Notes: generated by a model from the letters alone, not told the origin. Counted from the first letter of the stretch, positions 15,924 through 24,221 are shown. The stretch is DNA of 31,839 bases from Bacillota bacterium (GCA_012799075.1 JAAZLZ010000185.1:1-31839); one strand, 5' to 3'. Translations and numbers: made by a program.

Positions 15924-16778
15924 TTAAGAGCCCTGCAAGGCATCCTCTAGGGCCCTGGCCATCACCGGCAGGGGGGCGGGTCTTCGGGTCCAGATCTCCA
16001 GCGCGGCTGCCCCTTGATGGAGGAGCATCCCCAATCCATCCACCGTCGCACAGCCCCGGCCCGCGGCGCCCTTAAGCAGGCCCGTCAAACGAGGCGTGTA
16101 GACGATATCGCAAACGACCGTCTTGGCATCAAGCCACTGGCAGGGAAACAGGGTTTCCTCTTCATCACCCATGCCAAAGGCGGTGGCATTGACGAGGAGG
16201 GAGCTAGAGCCGATGATCTGATCTAAACCTCGGGCAGTCCAATCATATCCCCGGGCCCAAACCTCGATCCGCTCTTGGATCTCGTCGGCCAAGCGGCAAG
16301 CCCTGGGGAGGGTGCGGTTGATCAAATGGATCTTTCCAACCCCTGCTAGGGCCAGCTGGATGGCAATAGCCCGGGCCGCGCCCCCGGCTCCCAGGATGAC
16401 AACCGTCTCTCCCCGGGGCGACCACTTCCCCTCCAGGGACCTTAAAAAACCGATGCCATCGGTATTGTGCCCTACCAACCGCCCATTTGCCCTTGCGATG
16501 GTATTGACGGCCCCGATGAGGCCGGCTCCGGGGGCAACATCATCCATGAGCCTTAGGGCCTCTTCTTTGTGGGGTATGGTGACATTGGCCCCGGCCAAGC
16601 CCAGGGCCAACAGACCCTTGACCGCCCGGGGGAGATCCCCCGGCCTTACCGGCAGGGGCACGTAAGTCCAATCGAGCTCCATGGCGGCAAAGGCAGCATT
16701 GTGCATGGCGGGGGAAAGGCTGTGTTTGACCGGCCAGCCGATGATGCCCACAACCCGGGTCGAAGCACCGATAACCAT
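15924..16778 (-). CDS. aroE: Shikimate dehydrogenase AroE
   Basis: A 284-aa NADPH-dependent enzyme that reduces 3-dehydroshikimate to shikimate in aromatic amino acid synthesis. Motifs: GWPVKHSLSPAMHNAAF (shikimate site), GANVTIPHKEEAL (catalytic Lys), NTDGIGFLRSL, nucleotide loop ILGAGGAARAIA followed by LINRT (NADP-type), and C-terminal DGLGMLLHQGA. ATG at 16778; the SD is modest (AGGTG). It is the only shikimate-pathway gene in this part; aroF and pheA lie 10 kb away in a separate operon. Confidence 0.97.
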   Translation of the reverse strand: MVIGASTRVVGIIGWPVKHSLSPAMHNAAFAAMELDWTYVPLPVRPGDLPRAVKGLLALGLAGANVTIPHKEEALRLMDDVAPGAGLIGAVNTIARANGRLVGHNTDGIGFLRSLEGKWSPRGETVVILGAGGAARAIAIQLALAGVGKIHLINRTLPRACRLADEIQERIEVWARGYDWTARGLDQIIGSSSLLVNATAFGMGDEEETLFPCQWLDAKTVVCDIVYTPRLTGLLKGAAGRGCATVDGLGMLLHQGAAALEIWTRRPAPLPVMARALEDALQGS

Positions 16779-17047
16779 TCATCCCACACCTGCCTAAACC
16801 TTCCAGGTCTACTTTTTTGGAAGAGGATCATAATAATGAGCGAGAGGCCGGTGATGTCTTGTGGTCTGGTGCGTTTCGCTGGTCACCGCTTGGTTTCTAA
16901 CGCAAACAGGGTCTCGATGGACCAGGCATAAAGCCTCACCAACCACAAAGATAGCCTCCGGTCTCTCCAACAAGAGGCCGGTTGACCCCTGAATTCCCAA
17001 AAGGCTTGTTCCAGACTCGCCTTTAAGGGTCGCCGGCCTCGCCATGT
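16779..17047. other. Unexplained spacer between lonC and aroE
   Basis: No credible gene. A 78-codon minus-strand ORF (16809-17045) starts right after the lonC stop but has no SD and no recognisable content. AGAGGCCGGT occurs twice (16843-16852 and 16973-16982); the second copy forms one arm of an imperfect hairpin (16958-16981, 8 of 9 pairs). It could hold an aroE leader or a promoter, but none is clear. Confidence 0.45.
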
Positions 17048-19054
17048 TCAGCCGTTAATGGCCCGGCGGGAAGGAACCAGGGGCTTTTGCCGGGTCTGTT
17101 TGCTCCCCGAGGAACCCACCAGCAGCTGATCGAGCATTTCTTCCACACGGGCCGCCGCCACCACTTCGATGCCCCGGAGCCCCGGGGGGACATCGGCCGC
17201 ATTTTCCGCGGGAATGATCACTTTTTTCAGTCCCGCCTGGCGCGCACCGTAAATCTTCTCCTGGATTCCCCCCACACCCTTCATCTTTCCCCGGATGGAG
17301 ATCTCCCCCGTGACGGCTGCATCCTGACGGACCGGAATGCCTTGGACGGCGCTAATGATCGCCGCCACCACGGCAGCTCCGGCGGACGGACCGTCGATAT
17401 GGGCGCCGCCAATGACATTGACATGCATGTCGTAATCCGCCAGGTCCCGACCCGTCAGGGCCCGGACCATGGATGCCGCGTTGAACACCGAGTCTTTGGT
17501 CATGCTCCCGGCGGTCTCATTAAAGCGAATGCTGCCCTTCCCTTCGCCCCTGGCCGGGAAAGCCACCGCCTCAATCTCCAGGACCATGCCCAAAAAACCG
17601 CTGACCGCAAGGCCAAATACCTTGCCGACTTCCGGCTCATCGCTCCCCTTCACCCTGACATACGGGGACAGGCGGCTGGAGCTGATGACTTCTCCGATCT
17701 CCTCCAAACCGATCATTGGCGTTGACCCCTCTGAGTTAAATAGGGCCAGGCCATAAGCATCGGCCAGCAATCCCGTTGCTTTGCGCCCTTCCACGGTGTA
17801 CTGGGCAATAAGCTCAGCCACCCCGTCTTCCAGTTCAACCCCCAGGCGCTCGGCTGCTTCGCAGACGATCCTTTCGATGTCTTTTGGCGTCAAGGGGTCG
17901 AAGAAAATCTCCGCGCAGCGGGACCGAAGGGCCGGATTGATCTCTTCCGGCTGACAGGTTGTCGCCCCGATGAGGATAAAGTCCGCCGGAGCGCCCTTAT
18001 CAAATAAAACTTTAATATACTTGGGCACCTGGGGATCATCGGGATCGTAATACGCGGACTCAAAGCTCACCCGCTTGTCCTCTAAGACCTTCAGCAGCTT
18101 GTTTTGCAGGAGCAGATCCAGCTCCCCGATCTCATCGATGAAGAGGACTCCGCCATGGGCCTCCGTCACCAAGCCCAGCTTGGGCTCCGGAATCCCCCCG
18201 TCGGCCATCTCTCGCCGAGCACCCTGGTAGATAGGATCATGCACCGACCCCAACAGGGGATTGCTCACTTCCCGGGGATCCCAGCGCAGGGTTGCTCCAT
18301 CCACCTCAACAAAGGGGGCATCCTTGGCAAAGGGCGTATGGGGAAGCTCCCTCGCATACTGGAGGGCAAGGCGGGCTACGGTAGTCTTGCCCACTCCGGG
18401 AGGTCCATACAAAATCACATGCTGGGGATAGGGCGATGCCAGTTTGGTCAGGAGGGCCTTAATGGCCCGTTCCTGCCCCACCACATCCTCTAATCGATCG
18501 GGACGCAAAAGCTCGGAAGCCGGCCGGGACAACTGCCGCTGCTCCAATTTCTCCAGTTCAGCGTACTTCCGCAGGGTTTGGGCATTGTCCGGGCTGTCTT
18601 CCTTAAGGACCTGGAGCTTAATCTCCTGTATGTACTCCTCATGACGCTCCTGCATCTTTTCATTGATTTTCCGCTCCAGCTTGTCCTCCACCGTCTTGCG
18701 GGCCAAAAGATCGGCAATTTCCTCTTCCACTTCATTCAGGAGGGAGGGGATTTCTCGTTTTGAGGGAACCACATCGATATTCGGGTCTTCAAAGACAAGG
18801 CGCTGCAGGGCCAATACCCGTTCCCCCAGGGATGATGATCGAATAAGATTTAAAGCCCCGAGCTTGCTGGCCTTAAGGACCAGCCTGTCCGGTCCGTAAA
18901 GGCTCCCCAGCAAAGTAAACAAGGCGCTCACTTGCCGCTGCAGCTGATCTTCTTCCGGCGGCCTTGTCCTTGCCGGCGGTCCTTTCTTTCGCCCTAGTCT
19001 GCCAAATAACCCCTTCATCGATAGTATCCCCTTTTCCACCCACTCCATGGGCAA
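17048..19054 (-). CDS. lonC: LonC-type ATP-dependent protease
   Basis: A 668-aa member of the Lon family lacking the long N-terminal substrate domain of LonA. Residues ~105-175 are a predicted coiled coil. The AAA+ module follows, with Walker A GPPGVGKT at 217-224 and LFIDEIGELDLLLQNKLLK as Walker B region. The C-terminal Lon domain (~470-640) carries the Ser-Lys dyad: Ser in HIDGPSAGAAVV and Lys in GKMKGVGGIQEKIYGA. No transmembrane segments are seen, unlike forespore LonB, so LonC is the better call. TTG at 19054 has GGAGG 9 nt upstream; ATG at 19018 behind AAGGGG is an equally good start. Two nt downstream of rplI. Confidence 0.92.
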   Translation of the reverse strand: MPMEWVEKGILSMKGLFGRLGRKKGPPARTRPPEEDQLQRQVSALFTLLGSLYGPDRLVLKASKLGALNLIRSSSLGERVLALQRLVFEDPNIDVVPSKREIPSLLNEVEEEIADLLARKTVEDKLERKINEKMQERHEEYIQEIKLQVLKEDSPDNAQTLRKYAELEKLEQRQLSRPASELLRPDRLEDVVGQERAIKALLTKLASPYPQHVILYGPPGVGKTTVARLALQYARELPHTPFAKDAPFVEVDGATLRWDPREVSNPLLGSVHDPIYQGARREMADGGIPEPKLGLVTEAHGGVLFIDEIGELDLLLQNKLLKVLEDKRVSFESAYYDPDDPQVPKYIKVLFDKGAPADFILIGATTCQPEEINPALRSRCAEIFFDPLTPKDIERIVCEAAERLGVELEDGVAELIAQYTVEGRKATGLLADAYGLALFNSEGSTPMIGLEEIGEVISSSRLSPYVRVKGSDEPEVGKVFGLAVSGFLGMVLEIEAVAFPARGEGKGSIRFNETAGSMTKDSVFNAASMVRALTGRDLADYDMHVNVIGGAHIDGPSAGAAVVAAIISAVQGIPVRQDAAVTGEISIRGKMKGVGGIQEKIYGARQAGLKKVIIPAENAADVPPGLRGIEVVAAARVEEMLDQLLVGSSGSKQTRQKPLVPSRRAING

Positions 19055-19055
19055 A

Positions 19056-19505
19056 TCACTTTGCCTCCTTGACCTCGACGGTAATTGCGGCCGTCATGCC
19101 CGGATAAACCCTGATGGTGACTTCATGGGGCCCAATAGCTTTGATGGGCTCGGCAAGCTCCAGCTTCCGCCTGTCCACTTCCCGCTTATACTGCTTCTTG
19201 ATGGCCGCGGCAATATCGGCGGAAGTTACAGAGCCGAATAGGCGCCCCCCTTCACCACACTTGGCAAGGACCTCAACCCGTCCTCCATCTAAAAGCTCAA
19301 CCAGTTTAGCGGCCTCTTCGGCCTCCCTTTCCCGGCGCTGCTCCTCCGCGGCCTGCCGGGTTTTAACCTGACGCAGCTTCCCCTCCGTAGCGGGAACGGC
19401 CAAACCCCGGGGAAAGAGATAGTTTCGGGCGTACCCATCGGCCACATCGACCACGTCACCGCTTTCGCCCAGGTTCTTTACATCCTGCACCAAGATAACC
19501 TGCAT
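19056..19505 (-). CDS. rplI: Ribosomal protein bL9
   Basis: A 149-aa protein, the usual L9 length. MQVILVQDVKNLGESGDVVD ... DGYARNYLFPRGLA is the conserved N-terminal domain that binds 23S rRNA; a long helix (~40-75) joins it to the C-terminal domain (GRLFGSVTSADIAAAIKK). ATG at 19505 follows AGGAGGGGAGACA. Longer ORF starts upstream lie outside the conserved protein. Confidence 0.98.
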   Translation of the reverse strand: MQVILVQDVKNLGESGDVVDVADGYARNYLFPRGLAVPATEGKLRQVKTRQAAEEQRREREAEEAAKLVELLDGGRVEVLAKCGEGGRLFGSVTSADIAAAIKKQYKREVDRRKLELAEPIKAIGPHEVTIRVYPGMTAAITVEVKEAK

Positions 19506-19525
19506 TGTCTCCCCTCCTAGATGCC

Positions 19526-20467
19526 CTATTTCATCTGTTCCAGCTTGCGTATGTCTAGCCAGGTATCGATGACTCCCGTCCACACAATCAAGGTGCTCAG
19601 GGGCCACCGGGGCAGAAAAATCAAGATCAGGATGAAAACCCGCAAAAAGCGGCTCACCCCGTACTCATCGAAGAAAAACCAAAGAACGGCCAAGCCCTGG
19701 ACCATGAACACGTAAGTAAAAAAGATTTGGAGATTCGTGGCCACCGCGAACAAGATTCCTTCAGACGAAATCAAGGGCAGGCCTAGACCAAGGATGTAGC
19801 CCCAAGCCAAATACCAGGGAAACCGCCAATTGCGGAAAGGTGGAAACCAAGGAATCTTGCTGCCTAAACGCCCTAAGATGGAGCGGGACAGCCAATAGTT
19901 GACAAAGGCCAGGCCGATGGCTGACAAAAGAAACGTGACGGGGAGGACCGTTCGGACCAGGTTCATCATGTTCTCCATCATCGACCGTGCTTCGCCCAGT
20001 TGTTCTTCCGACATGCCCATCTTGCTGTACAGAGCCGTTACCTGATCGATGGACTGCCGGAAGGAATCCATCAATAAATCGACGACGTTGACCTGAAAAA
20101 GGGCTTGGGAGAAGAACAGCAAAAGGACATAAGCGATCAAGGATGCGGCAACGCCTAGGGCGAACACTTTCTGGGGAGCCAGCTTCTCCCGCAGAGCGCC
20201 GCCAATGGAAATGCCCACCAGCCCCAACACGAGCAAAAGGACCACCGTCGTCATGATGTCGATCAGAAGTCCCGCCAGGATGGCCGAAACCACCGTCACC
20301 AGGATCCCCAAGCGTAGTCCATGCCGGTACACCAAAATGATCAAGGGGACCGGGACGATAAAGAAGATATAAGGGAAAACATAAGCTCCCAGGAATGATA
20401 AGACGACGGTAATAGCTGCCAACATCGCCCCTTCCGTGATGGAGCGGGTATCATAGCGCCGCGGCAA
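19526..20467 (-). CDS. yybS: YybS family (DUF2232) membrane protein
   Basis: A 313-aa integral membrane protein with about eight hydrophobic segments, the first running from ~13 (GAMLAAITVVLSFLGAYVFP). It matches DUF2232/YybS by size, the opening 'R-x-I-T-E-G-A-M-L-A-A' and position upstream of rplI. The family resembles ECF-transporter S components and its function is unsettled. The start is TTG behind AGAGGTGA. In Bacillus gdpP (yybT, the c-di-AMP phosphodiesterase) stands between yybS and rplI; here yybS is followed by rplI after 20 nt. Confidence 0.88.
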   Translation of the reverse strand: MPRRYDTRSITEGAMLAAITVVLSFLGAYVFPYIFFIVPVPLIILVYRHGLRLGILVTVVSAILAGLLIDIMTTVVLLLVLGLVGISIGGALREKLAPQKVFALGVAASLIAYVLLLFFSQALFQVNVVDLLMDSFRQSIDQVTALYSKMGMSEEQLGEARSMMENMMNLVRTVLPVTFLLSAIGLAFVNYWLSRSILGRLGSKIPWFPPFRNWRFPWYLAWGYILGLGLPLISSEGILFAVATNLQIFFTYVFMVQGLAVLWFFFDEYGVSRFLRVFILILIFLPRWPLSTLIVWTGVIDTWLDIRKLEQMK

Positions 20468-20473
20468 TGGGGC

Positions 20474-20785
20474 TCACCTCTTGTCGTTCTCCAAATAATG
20501 AAGCAGGGCAGAAAAATCACCGTACCACCGTTCGATCTCATGGCCCTGTTCGATATTAGCCTTAATCTTGTTTTCCACTCTAGTGCCCAGCCGGGAGAAG
20601 GAAAAACCAAGTCGTTTAGCCAGGATATAGCTGGCCAGGATCATGTTCGCCAAGGCATCGAGGATGCGGTCCTCGCTGCTCCCGATCAATGCCTTGAATA
20701 AACCGGCGAGGCTTCCGACCAGTTCCGCCTTTAGCCATTCTACCGTCCTTAGATTGCGGGCGATGTCCAATTCCGGTTTGGACAA
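20474..20785 (-). CDS. MazG-like family protein
   Basis: A 103-aa helical protein resembling the MazG-like family of Firmicutes (KPELDIARNLRTVEWLKAEL ... EDRILDALANMILASYILAK). True MazG pyrophosphatases carry an E-x-x-E ... E-x-x-D metal site; only part of this can be matched, so activity is uncertain. It is often found next to yybS and rpsR. Start TTG, 6 nt upstream of yybS. Confidence 0.75.
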   Translation of the reverse strand: MSKPELDIARNLRTVEWLKAELVGSLAGLFKALIGSSEDRILDALANMILASYILAKRLGFSFSRLGTRVENKIKANIEQGHEIERWYGDFSALLHYLENDKR

Positions 20786-20802
20786 TTCCCACCCTCTCCC
20801 CT

Positions 20803-20838
20803 CTAAGACTTGACTCTTTCTACTTCCACGCAGCTCAA
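20803..20838 (-). CDS. Possible 11-aa leader peptide (MSCVEVERVKS)
   Basis: A TTG with a near-perfect AAGGAGG seven nt upstream opens an 11-codon frame that ends in TAG 17 nt before the MazG-like gene. The SD is stronger than those of most annotated genes nearby, which is why it is listed. No family known; it may be a translated leader or chance. Confidence 0.35.
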   Translation of the reverse strand: MSCVEVERVKS

Positions 20839-20918
20839 ATCTTATCCTCCTTGGCTATGACTGCAAATAATGCCACGGGAGCTATGTCGCGGGTAGTTGC
20901 GAGGTTTGGATAAGGCTA

Positions 20919-20944
20919 GGAGGTAAACCCTGCGGCTTACCTCC
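20919..20944 (-). promoter_or_regulatory. Hairpin between rpsR and the MazG-like/yybS group
   Basis: A perfect 8-bp inverted repeat, GGAGGTAA and TTACCTCC with a 10-nt loop, starts 28 nt after the rpsR stop. No U-tract follows. It could act as a processing site or attenuator between the ribosomal protein genes and the downstream genes. Confidence 0.4.
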
Positions 20945-20972
20945 CATTACTGGCCAACATGAAGTTTAGGGG

Positions 20973-21215
20973 CTACTCGACTGTGAAGGGCAGCAAAGCA
21001 ACCTGCCTTGCCCGCTTAATCGCGGCAGTCAGCTGCCTTTGATGCCGAGCACAGTTCCCCGAGATTCGCCGGGGTAGAATCTTGCCCCTTTCTGTTATGA
21101 AACGCCGCAGCCTGCCGGTGTCTTTGTAATCGACAGCGGCGACCTTATCGACACAGAAAATACATACCTTTCTTCGCCGGCCGCGTCTTCTAGACCGTCT
21201 GTCTCGTACTGCCAA
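20973..21215 (-). CDS. rpsR: Ribosomal protein bS18, zinc-type (C+)
   Basis: An 80-aa protein with the S18 core DYKDTGRLRRFITERGKILP and arginine-rich N-terminus. Cys18, Cys21, Cys55 and His58 form the zinc-ribbon set of C+ S18 paralogues, whereas many Bacillus-like forms lack it. TTG start behind GGAGGGAAGG. Partner of S6 in the small subunit platform; the rpsF-ssb-rpsR order is standard in Firmicutes. Confidence 0.97.
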   Translation of the reverse strand: MAVRDRRSRRRGRRRKVCIFCVDKVAAVDYKDTGRLRRFITERGKILPRRISGNCARHQRQLTAAIKRARQVALLPFTVE

Positions 21216-21238
21216 ATCCTTCCCTCCTCTAATGGCCC

Positions 21239-21625
21239 CTAGAAGGGCAGGTCATCCTCCGTCCCCAAGGAAGCCCCTTCATCAGGGCTCTCTGGGGCTC
21301 CGCTTTCACGGGGCCAGTCCAAGAATTGCACGGTATCGGCGACGACTTCCGCTGCTTGTCGCCTCGTACCGTCCTGGGCTTCGTAAGAACGGATCTGCAA
21401 ACGGCCGTCAACGGCCACCAGCCGCCCTTTCCCCAGGTTGTTGGCACAAGTCTCCGCAAGCCTGCGCCAAGTAACCACATCAATGAAGTCAGTTTCCCGT
21501 TCTCCTTGTTGATTGGCAAAAGGCCGATCCACGGCTAGCCGGAAGTTAGCCACTGCAATGCCTGATTGGGTGAAGCGAAGCTGCGGATCCGCCACCAGTC
21601 GGCCTACCAAAACAATCCTGTTCAC
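21239..21625 (-). CDS. ssb: Single-stranded DNA-binding protein
   Basis: A 128-aa OB-fold SSB: MNRIVLVGRLVADPQLRFTQ, FRLAVDRPF and DVVTWRRLAETCANNLGKG. A short acidic linker leads to the C-terminal tail DDLPF that recruits replication and repair partners. The linker is shorter than in Bacillus SsbA. Start is GTG behind AAGGAGGG. Located between rpsF and rpsR. Confidence 0.97.
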   Translation of the reverse strand: MNRIVLVGRLVADPQLRFTQSGIAVANFRLAVDRPFANQQGERETDFIDVVTWRRLAETCANNLGKGRLVAVDGRLQIRSYEAQDGTRRQAAEVVADTVQFLDWPRESGAPESPDEGASLGTEDDLPF

Positions 21626-21648
21626 TTCGAGCCGCCCTCCTTATTGGC

Positions 21649-21945
21649 TCATTTTTCGTCAAGTCGTACCAATAAGTGGCGAATGACCCCGTCGGTGAGT
21701 TTGACCACCCGTTCCAATTCCTGAGCCACTGAGCTTTCGGAACGGAAGTTCATCACCACGTAGTACCCCTCGGTGTTGCCCCGGACTTCATAGGCCAAAC
21801 GACGTTTGCCCCATGGGTCCTTTTTGGTAATCTCTCCGCCCCCATCCGTCACCACCCCCTGCAGCCTCTGCAGCAGGGCTTCCATCGCCTCTTCTTGATC
21901 GAGCTCCGGATCGAGGACAAGCATAATCTCATAGGGTCGCACCAA
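21649..21945 (-). CDS. rpsF: Ribosomal protein bS6
   Basis: A 98-aa protein with S6 hallmarks YEIMLVLDPELDQE, DPWGKRRLAYEVRGNTEGYY and a short C-terminus. First gene of the rpsF-ssb-rpsR operon. Start is TTG at 21945 or the GTG right after it, behind GAGGAGGTGA. A consensus-like promoter and a hairpin leader precede it. Confidence 0.97.
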   Translation of the reverse strand: MVRPYEIMLVLDPELDQEEAMEALLQRLQGVVTDGGGEITKKDPWGKRRLAYEVRGNTEGYYVVMNFRSESSVAQELERVVKLTDGVIRHLLVRLDEK

Positions 21946-21972
21946 AGGTCACCTCCTCCCCATGGACATAAG

Positions 21973-21994
21973 GCCCCGGCCTAATAGCCGGAGC
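21973..21994 (-). promoter_or_regulatory. Candidate rpsF leader hairpin (S6:S18 autoregulation)
   Basis: In the 5' leader of rpsF, GCTCCGGC pairs with the GCCGGGGC arm around a short loop. Firmicutes rpsF leaders bind the S6:S18 complex in a structure with an exposed CCG. A hairpin with CCGG at this place fits, but a match to that motif was not proved by hand. Confidence 0.4.
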
Positions 21995-22008
21995 AGGGTT
22001 GCAGGTTA

Positions 22009-22037
22009 ATTATATCATCGGACCTAGTGCTTGGCAA
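22009..22037 (-). promoter_or_regulatory. rpsF operon promoter (sigma-A type)
   Basis: Minus-strand TTGCCA (22032-22037) and perfect TATAAT (22009-22014) with 17-nt spacing, giving a leader of about 60 nt before rpsF. Confidence 0.82.
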
Positions 22038-22141
22038 CAAACCTACACTGACCAAGATCAGGCCGCTGCTAAGGAAAGGAAGTCTCCCATCAGGCGCATA
22101 ATATATGTATCGACTAAATTTGATGAGGAGCGTGGCGGACC

Positions 22142-22777
22142 ATGACCGATTGGGCGATGATTTTCCTGCTGCTGGTCATCTTCATCGTCGGCGCCTTTGT
22201 CTATCCGGATCTGCCGACAAGGGTGCCCTTCCACTGGAACATCCGGGGGGAGGTGGACGGATATACCACACCCTTCTGGGGAGCCTTCGGGCTGCCGCTG
22301 TTGGCCCTGGCCATCTACATCCTCATGGGACTTTTGCCCCGCATCGACCCCAAGAAGGAGAACTATCCCCGCTTCCGGGGACCTTACCAGCTCATCCGCT
22401 GGGGCATCACCTTGTTCTTGCTCTTGCTCCAGACGTTGATCTTGATGGTCAGCCTAGGCCGCCAGGTGAACATTCCACTCCTTGTCCAACTTGGCATTAG
22501 CCTGTTATTCATCCTGTTCGGCGGCATCATGCCCCGATTGGCGTTCAACTACTTCGTCGGGATTCGGACCCCTTGGACCCTGGCTGATGAAGAGGTTTGG
22601 ACCAAGACCCACCAGATGGCCGGCAAGTTGTGGGTCGGGGGCGGCATCGGAGGGCTTGCAACCGCATTCCTTCCGCCGCCGGGCAACTTCATTGGGTTAA
22701 TGGTGTTTGTCATCGGTGCGTCCCTTGTGTCCGTCGTTTATTCGTATCTTGTCTATCGGGAGAGGATTAGGTCTTGA
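22142..22777 (+). CDS. SdpI/DUF1648 family membrane protein
   Basis: A 211-aa integral membrane protein with about six hydrophobic helices. Residues ~15-45 match DUF1648 (YPDLPTRVPFHWNIRGEVDGYTT, with the P-x-H-W-N core), and the C-terminal half resembles SdpI (GGIMPRLAFNYFVGIRTPWTLADEEVWTKTHQMAGKLWV). SdpI is the Bacillus immunity protein against the cannibalism toxin SDP, but most relatives have no toxin beside them, and none is visible here. ATG; GAGGAG lies 11 nt upstream. It points against its neighbours and its last 11 nt overlap the end of ychF tail to tail. Confidence 0.88.
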   Translation: MTDWAMIFLLLVIFIVGAFVYPDLPTRVPFHWNIRGEVDGYTTPFWGAFGLPLLALAIYILMGLLPRIDPKKENYPRFRGPYQLIRWGITLFLLLLQTLILMVSLGRQVNIPLLVQLGISLLFILFGGIMPRLAFNYFVGIRTPWTLADEEVWTKTHQMAGKLWVGGGIGGLATAFLPPPGNFIGLMVFVIGASLVSVVYSYLVYRERIRS

Positions 22778-23846
22778 AGCGGAACAAGACCACATCCCCA
22801 TCTTGAATCTGGTAGTCCCGTCCCTCCAGGCGAAGGGTTCCTTTGCCCCTAGCTGCGGCAAAGGAGCCAATCTCAATTAAATTGGCCCAGTTGATGACTT
22901 CCGCCCGAATGAAGCCCTTCTCCATGTCGGTGTGGATCCGACCGGCCGCGGCCGGAGCCAAGGTTCCCCGGGGAATGGCCCAAGCACTGGTTTCCGGCCC
23001 CTTCACCGTGTAAAAGGTGATCAGGTCCGATTCCTGATAACCAGCTTCCACCAATCGCTCCAGGGCCGATCGGGCCAGGCCCAACTCCTTAAGGAAGGCC
23101 CGCTGCTCCTCCCAGGGCAGCTCAGCGAGCTCCGCCTCCAAAGCTGCACAGACAGGAACCGATTGGGCCCCCTGTTCTTGGGCGTACTGCTTTACCAGGC
23201 GGAAGGTGGCATCTTCCTCCGGGTTGGCCGCGTACTCCTCGGCAATGTTGGCCGCATAAACCACCGGTTTGCCCGTCAATAGGTCCGACAGGTCCCCCCC
23301 TTTGGCAAAGGTGCGGGCCGGGTGCTCATCGTAGAGATGTTCGATGAGTTCATCGGTTGTCTGCAGCTCAATTTTATACTTGGGATCCCCAGTTTTCAGC
23401 AGGCGGGCCAGCCTCTCCCGCCGCCGCTCAAGAACACTGATATCAGCCAGGATAAGCTCCGTCTCCACGATGCCGGCATCCCTCAAGGGATCCAGACTCC
23501 CCTCGGGATGGCTCACATCATCGATGGGAAAACAGCGGAGGACATGGATGAGCGCATCCACATCCCTGATGTGGGTGAGGAACTGATTCCCCATCCCCTC
23601 CCCTTTGCTAGCCCCCCTGACCAGCCCGGCGATATCGACAAACCGCATCATCGCCGGCGTTACCTTCTCAGGCTCAGTGACCTTCGCGATGGCTTCAAGC
23701 TGAGGGTCGGGAATGGCCACCTCCCCCAGGTTGGGTTCAATGGTACAAAAAGGATAGGCCGCCACGGCAGCAGCCCCCCGGGTGAGGGCATTAAATAAGG
23801 TGGATTTCCCCGCGTTGGGCAGTCCGATGATTCCATATGAAAACAC
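22767..23846 (-). CDS. ychF: Redox-regulated ATPase/GTPase YchF (OLA1)
   Basis: A 359-aa Obg-like nucleotidase: G1 GLPNAGKSTLFNALT at ~8-22, then FVDIAGLVRGASKGEG (G3), a coiled-coil insert and a C-terminal TGS domain (ITFYTVKGPETSAWAIPRGT ... DMEKGFIRAEV). YchF binds ribosomes and prefers ATP. The N-terminus (MFSYGIIGLPNAG) is normal. Start GTG overlaps the DUF951 stop (TAGTG). Confidence 0.97.
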   Translation of the reverse strand: MFSYGIIGLPNAGKSTLFNALTRGAAAVAAYPFCTIEPNLGEVAIPDPQLEAIAKVTEPEKVTPAMMRFVDIAGLVRGASKGEGMGNQFLTHIRDVDALIHVLRCFPIDDVSHPEGSLDPLRDAGIVETELILADISVLERRRERLARLLKTGDPKYKIELQTTDELIEHLYDEHPARTFAKGGDLSDLLTGKPVVYAANIAEEYAANPEEDATFRLVKQYAQEQGAQSVPVCAALEAELAELPWEEQRAFLKELGLARSALERLVEAGYQESDLITFYTVKGPETSAWAIPRGTLAPAAAGRIHTDMEKGFIRAEVINWANLIEIGSFAAARGKGTLRLEGRDYQIQDGDVVLFRFKT

Positions 23847-24037
23847 TACTCTTCCGCTCCTCGCTTGGTGATTCCCTTGGCTGCCTTTTCAAACTTAGGC
23901 CGGGAGAGCATTACCACCCGCCCGCAGCCGAGGCACTTGATCCGAAAGTCCGCCCCCGTACGCAAAATTTCCCATTCGGTGCTGCCGCAAGGATGCTCCT
24001 TCCTCATTCGGACCACATCACCGACACGAAACTCCAT
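23846..24037 (-). CDS. DUF951 family protein
   Basis: A 63-aa protein: MEFRVGDVVRMRKEHPCGST then EWEILRTGADFRIKCLGCGR. It matches the DUF951 family, whose members are small, contain HPCG and CxxC motifs (possible metal site) and usually sit beside ychF. ATG at 24037 follows GGGGGA; an in-frame ATG 24 nt upstream is less likely. Its stop overlaps the ychF start by one base, so co-translation is likely. Confidence 0.9.
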   Translation of the reverse strand: MEFRVGDVVRMRKEHPCGSTEWEILRTGADFRIKCLGCGRVVMLSRPKFEKAAKGITKRGAEE

Positions 24038-24221
24038 GCTGCATTCCCCCAAGTCTGCCATGCTGCCTGTGGCTTCGACATGCCGCTATGAATCCCCTTT
24101 CCCCGCTAACATGCCCATGACTGGGCCAAATTCCTACAACTGCAACCTATTCTTACGAGGAATTTCCCTTCGGGGCGACGAATGTACTGCCGAAAGACTA
24201 ACAGAAAAGGAGTCATGCTGG

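Noticed and set aside
16809..17045. 78-aa minus-strand ORF after lonC
   Set aside because: No ribosome binding site, low-complexity unfamiliar composition and no coupling despite its ATG lying next to the lonC stop.
22142..22777. SdpI homologue as part of a toxin-immunity cannibalism system
   Set aside because: No SdpC-like toxin or SdpR-like regulator nearby; flanked by ychF and ribosomal genes, so an immunity role cannot be claimed.
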